Shown here one piece after another: positions 5,933 to 7,031 of a DNA stretch of 7,031 bases (positions are counted from its first letter, which is position 1; each line of letters begins with the position of its first letter). The stretch is from Chloroflexota bacterium. Its GTDB lineage: Bacteria; Chloroflexota; Limnocylindria; Limnocylindrales; CSP1-4. The stretch covers positions 1-7,031 of the forward strand of contig SCTE01000360.1 of assembly GCA_004298915.1 (NCBI GenBank). The letters run 5' to 3'. Under the pieces are notes generated by a model. The model did no database searches, had not been told where the DNA came from, and was given only the letters and a program-made list of their open reading frames with translations. The position numbers were made by a program, and so were the translations under genes.

Positions 5933-7031
5933 TCAGTGCCCGCCCGTTGCCGGCCCGGTCGCCCCGACGACCTCCGCGGCCCGTGCCGCGGGCGCCGTGT
6001 TCCGGCTGCGCCCGAGCATCACGACGCCGTCGATCATGACCATCGAGATCCCCGGCAGGTCGCCGATCGCCAGCGCACCGAGGGCCGTGTCGGCGGCCGA
6101 GCCGATCGGGGCATCGATCAGGCACACGTCGGCCGCCCGCCCGACCTCGATCCGTCCGACATCCAGGCCGTGGATCCGGGCCGTGTTGCCCGTCGCGAAG
6201 GCAATCGCGATCTCCGGTGCGATCCCGCCGAGCGACGCGAGGTGAGCCATGGTCCGCAGGATCCCGAGTGGAACGACGCCCGTGCCCGACGGTGCATCGT
6301 TGCCGAGGATCACCCGGTCAAGGGCGACGGCGTCGGCCGCCAGCCTGGCCGCGAGGAGGGCCGCTCGTCCGTTCCCGCAATGGACGATCTCGATGGCCAT
6401 GTCCGATGCGACGAGCCGCTCGATGTCCGCGTCCGGGAGGGCGGTCGTGCCGCCGTTGATGTGGCCGACGATGTGTGGACGCGCTTCGAGCACCGCGTCG
6501 GCACTGATGGCGCTCGATCCCGCGATCGATGGCCCGCCGGTATGGAACGTGACCGTCATCCCGTACTGCTTCGCCCAGGCCACCATGGGGGCCGCCTGCG
6601 CGCCGGTTTTGACGCCGCCCAGCCCGATCTCGCCGACCAGTCGAACGCCGGCGGCGGCCATCTCCGCGAAGTCCCGCTCGACGAGGCCGAGCTCGAGGAT
6701 CGGGGCGCCGGCATGGACCTTGACCCCGGCCGGCCGAAGGTTCTGGTAGCTCTTTGCAGCGACGATCGCCAGCGCCTTGAGGCCGACGACGTCCTTGGGC
6801 CGGCCCGGCAGATGGACCTCGCCCGCCGAGATCACGGTCGTGACGCCGCCATGGAGCCCGGATTCGATGAAGTCGATCGTCCGCTGGCGCGGGGTGAAGT
6901 CGCCGAACACGGGATGAGCGTGGGAATCGATGAGCCCGGGAATCGCCGTGGTTCCGTGGGCGTCGATCACCCGGTCGCCGTCCGCCAGCCCGTCCGGGAC
7001 CAGGTTCCGCCCGATCGCCGCGAACCGGCCA
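5933..7031 (-). CDS. Enamidase-type amidohydrolase (5' end beyond the window)
   Basis: The frame is open to the window edge (365 residues visible), so the true start is missing. The in-frame GTG at 6970 is internal: the codons before it read as the usual N-terminal beta strands of amidohydrolases (RFAAIGRNLV and DGDRVIDAHG). Metal-site candidates in order are HAHP (His codons at 6922-6920 and 6916-6914), the Glu of VGEIGLG (6631-6629), the His of FHTGG (6544-6542), the His of GHINGG (6463-6461) and the Asp of GNDAPSGTG (6298-6296). The stretches FTPRQRTIDFI, HGGVTTVISAG, LPGRPKD and RPAGVKVHAGA strongly recall the enamidase of Eubacterium barkeri. That enzyme opens 6-oxo-1,4,5,6-tetrahydronicotinate to 2-formylglutarate and ammonia with a two-metal centre. 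The comparison is from memory, not alignment. About 20 residues appear to be missing. The stop lies 4 bases before the LLM gene. The exact substrate could be a related cyclic enamide or another lactam. Confidence 0.87.
   Translation of the reverse strand, partial: GRFAAIGRNLVPDGLADGDRVIDAHGTTAIPGLIDSHAHPVFGDFTPRQRTIDFIESGLHGGVTTVISAGEVHLPGRPKDVVGLKALAIVAAKSYQNLRPAGVKVHAGAPILELGLVERDFAEMAAAGVRLVGEIGLGGVKTGAQAAPMVAWAKQYGMTVTFHTGGPSIAGSSAISADAVLEARPHIVGHINGGTTALPDADIERLVASDMAIEIVHCGNGRAALLAARLAADAVALDRVILGNDAPSGTGVVPLGILRTMAHLASLGGIAPEIAIAFATGNTARIHGLDVGRIEVGRAADVCLIDAPIGSAADTALGALAIGDLPGISMVMIDGVVMLGRSRNTAPAARAAEVVGATGPATGGH

Noticed and set aside
5026..6039. Plus-strand open frame of 337 codons
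   Set aside because: It is antisense to the LLM oxidoreductase and the enamidase end. No family features are visible, and the minus strand carries clear motifs throughout.
5933..6970. GTG at 6970 as the true start of the enamidase
   Set aside because: In-frame codons upstream to the window edge encode the expected N-terminal strands of an amidohydrolase, so the gene is cut by the window edge.

Overview
This is a very GC-rich bacterial window in which every supportable gene lies on the minus strand. The genes form one closely packed, apparently single-transcript operon that reads from right to left. No gap between genes is longer than 14 bases, and two junctions are 4-base start/stop overlaps. 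I see no RNA gene, mobile element, CRISPR array, terminator or internal promoter. The high GC, the GTG starts, a Tat-type lipoprotein signal followed by a Ser/Thr/Pro/Gly linker, and a luciferase-like flavoprotein of a kind common in F420-using bacteria all suggest Actinomycetota or a high-GC Chloroflexota lineage. This taxonomic guess rests on style only; there is no marker gene here.

The gene order in transcription direction is as follows. (1) An enamidase-type amidohydrolase whose 5' end lies beyond base 7031. (2) A luciferase-like (LLM) flavin/F420 oxidoreductase, 5928-4945. (3) The FAD subunit of a xanthine-dehydrogenase-family molybdenum hydroxylase, 4930-4079. (4) A 989-residue fusion of the [2Fe-2S] subunit and the molybdopterin catalytic subunit of the same enzyme, 4082-1113. 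(5) A nucleoside hydrolase of the inosine/uridine-preferring family, 1116-172. (6) The first 55 residues of a secreted lipoprotein that carries both a twin-arginine motif and a lipobox, 166 to the window edge.

Together the genes look like a catabolic or salvage pathway for an N-heterocycle. A glycosidase could release a base from a nucleoside or similar N-riboside. A three-cofactor-domain Mo/Fe-S/FAD enzyme could hydroxylate the ring. A flavin or F420 enzyme could reduce or oxygenate it. An enamidase could hydrolyse the resulting cyclic enamide. The lipoprotein could be the binding protein of an uptake system, but too little of it is visible to say. In known anaerobic nicotinate fermentation, a Mo hydroxylase and an enamidase act either side of a ring reductase. 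Here an LLM flavoprotein sits beside them, and a nucleoside hydrolase is added. The substrate is not determined by the sequence. The Mo subunit has Leu where xanthine dehydrogenase has a substrate-binding Glu, so xanthine itself is unlikely.
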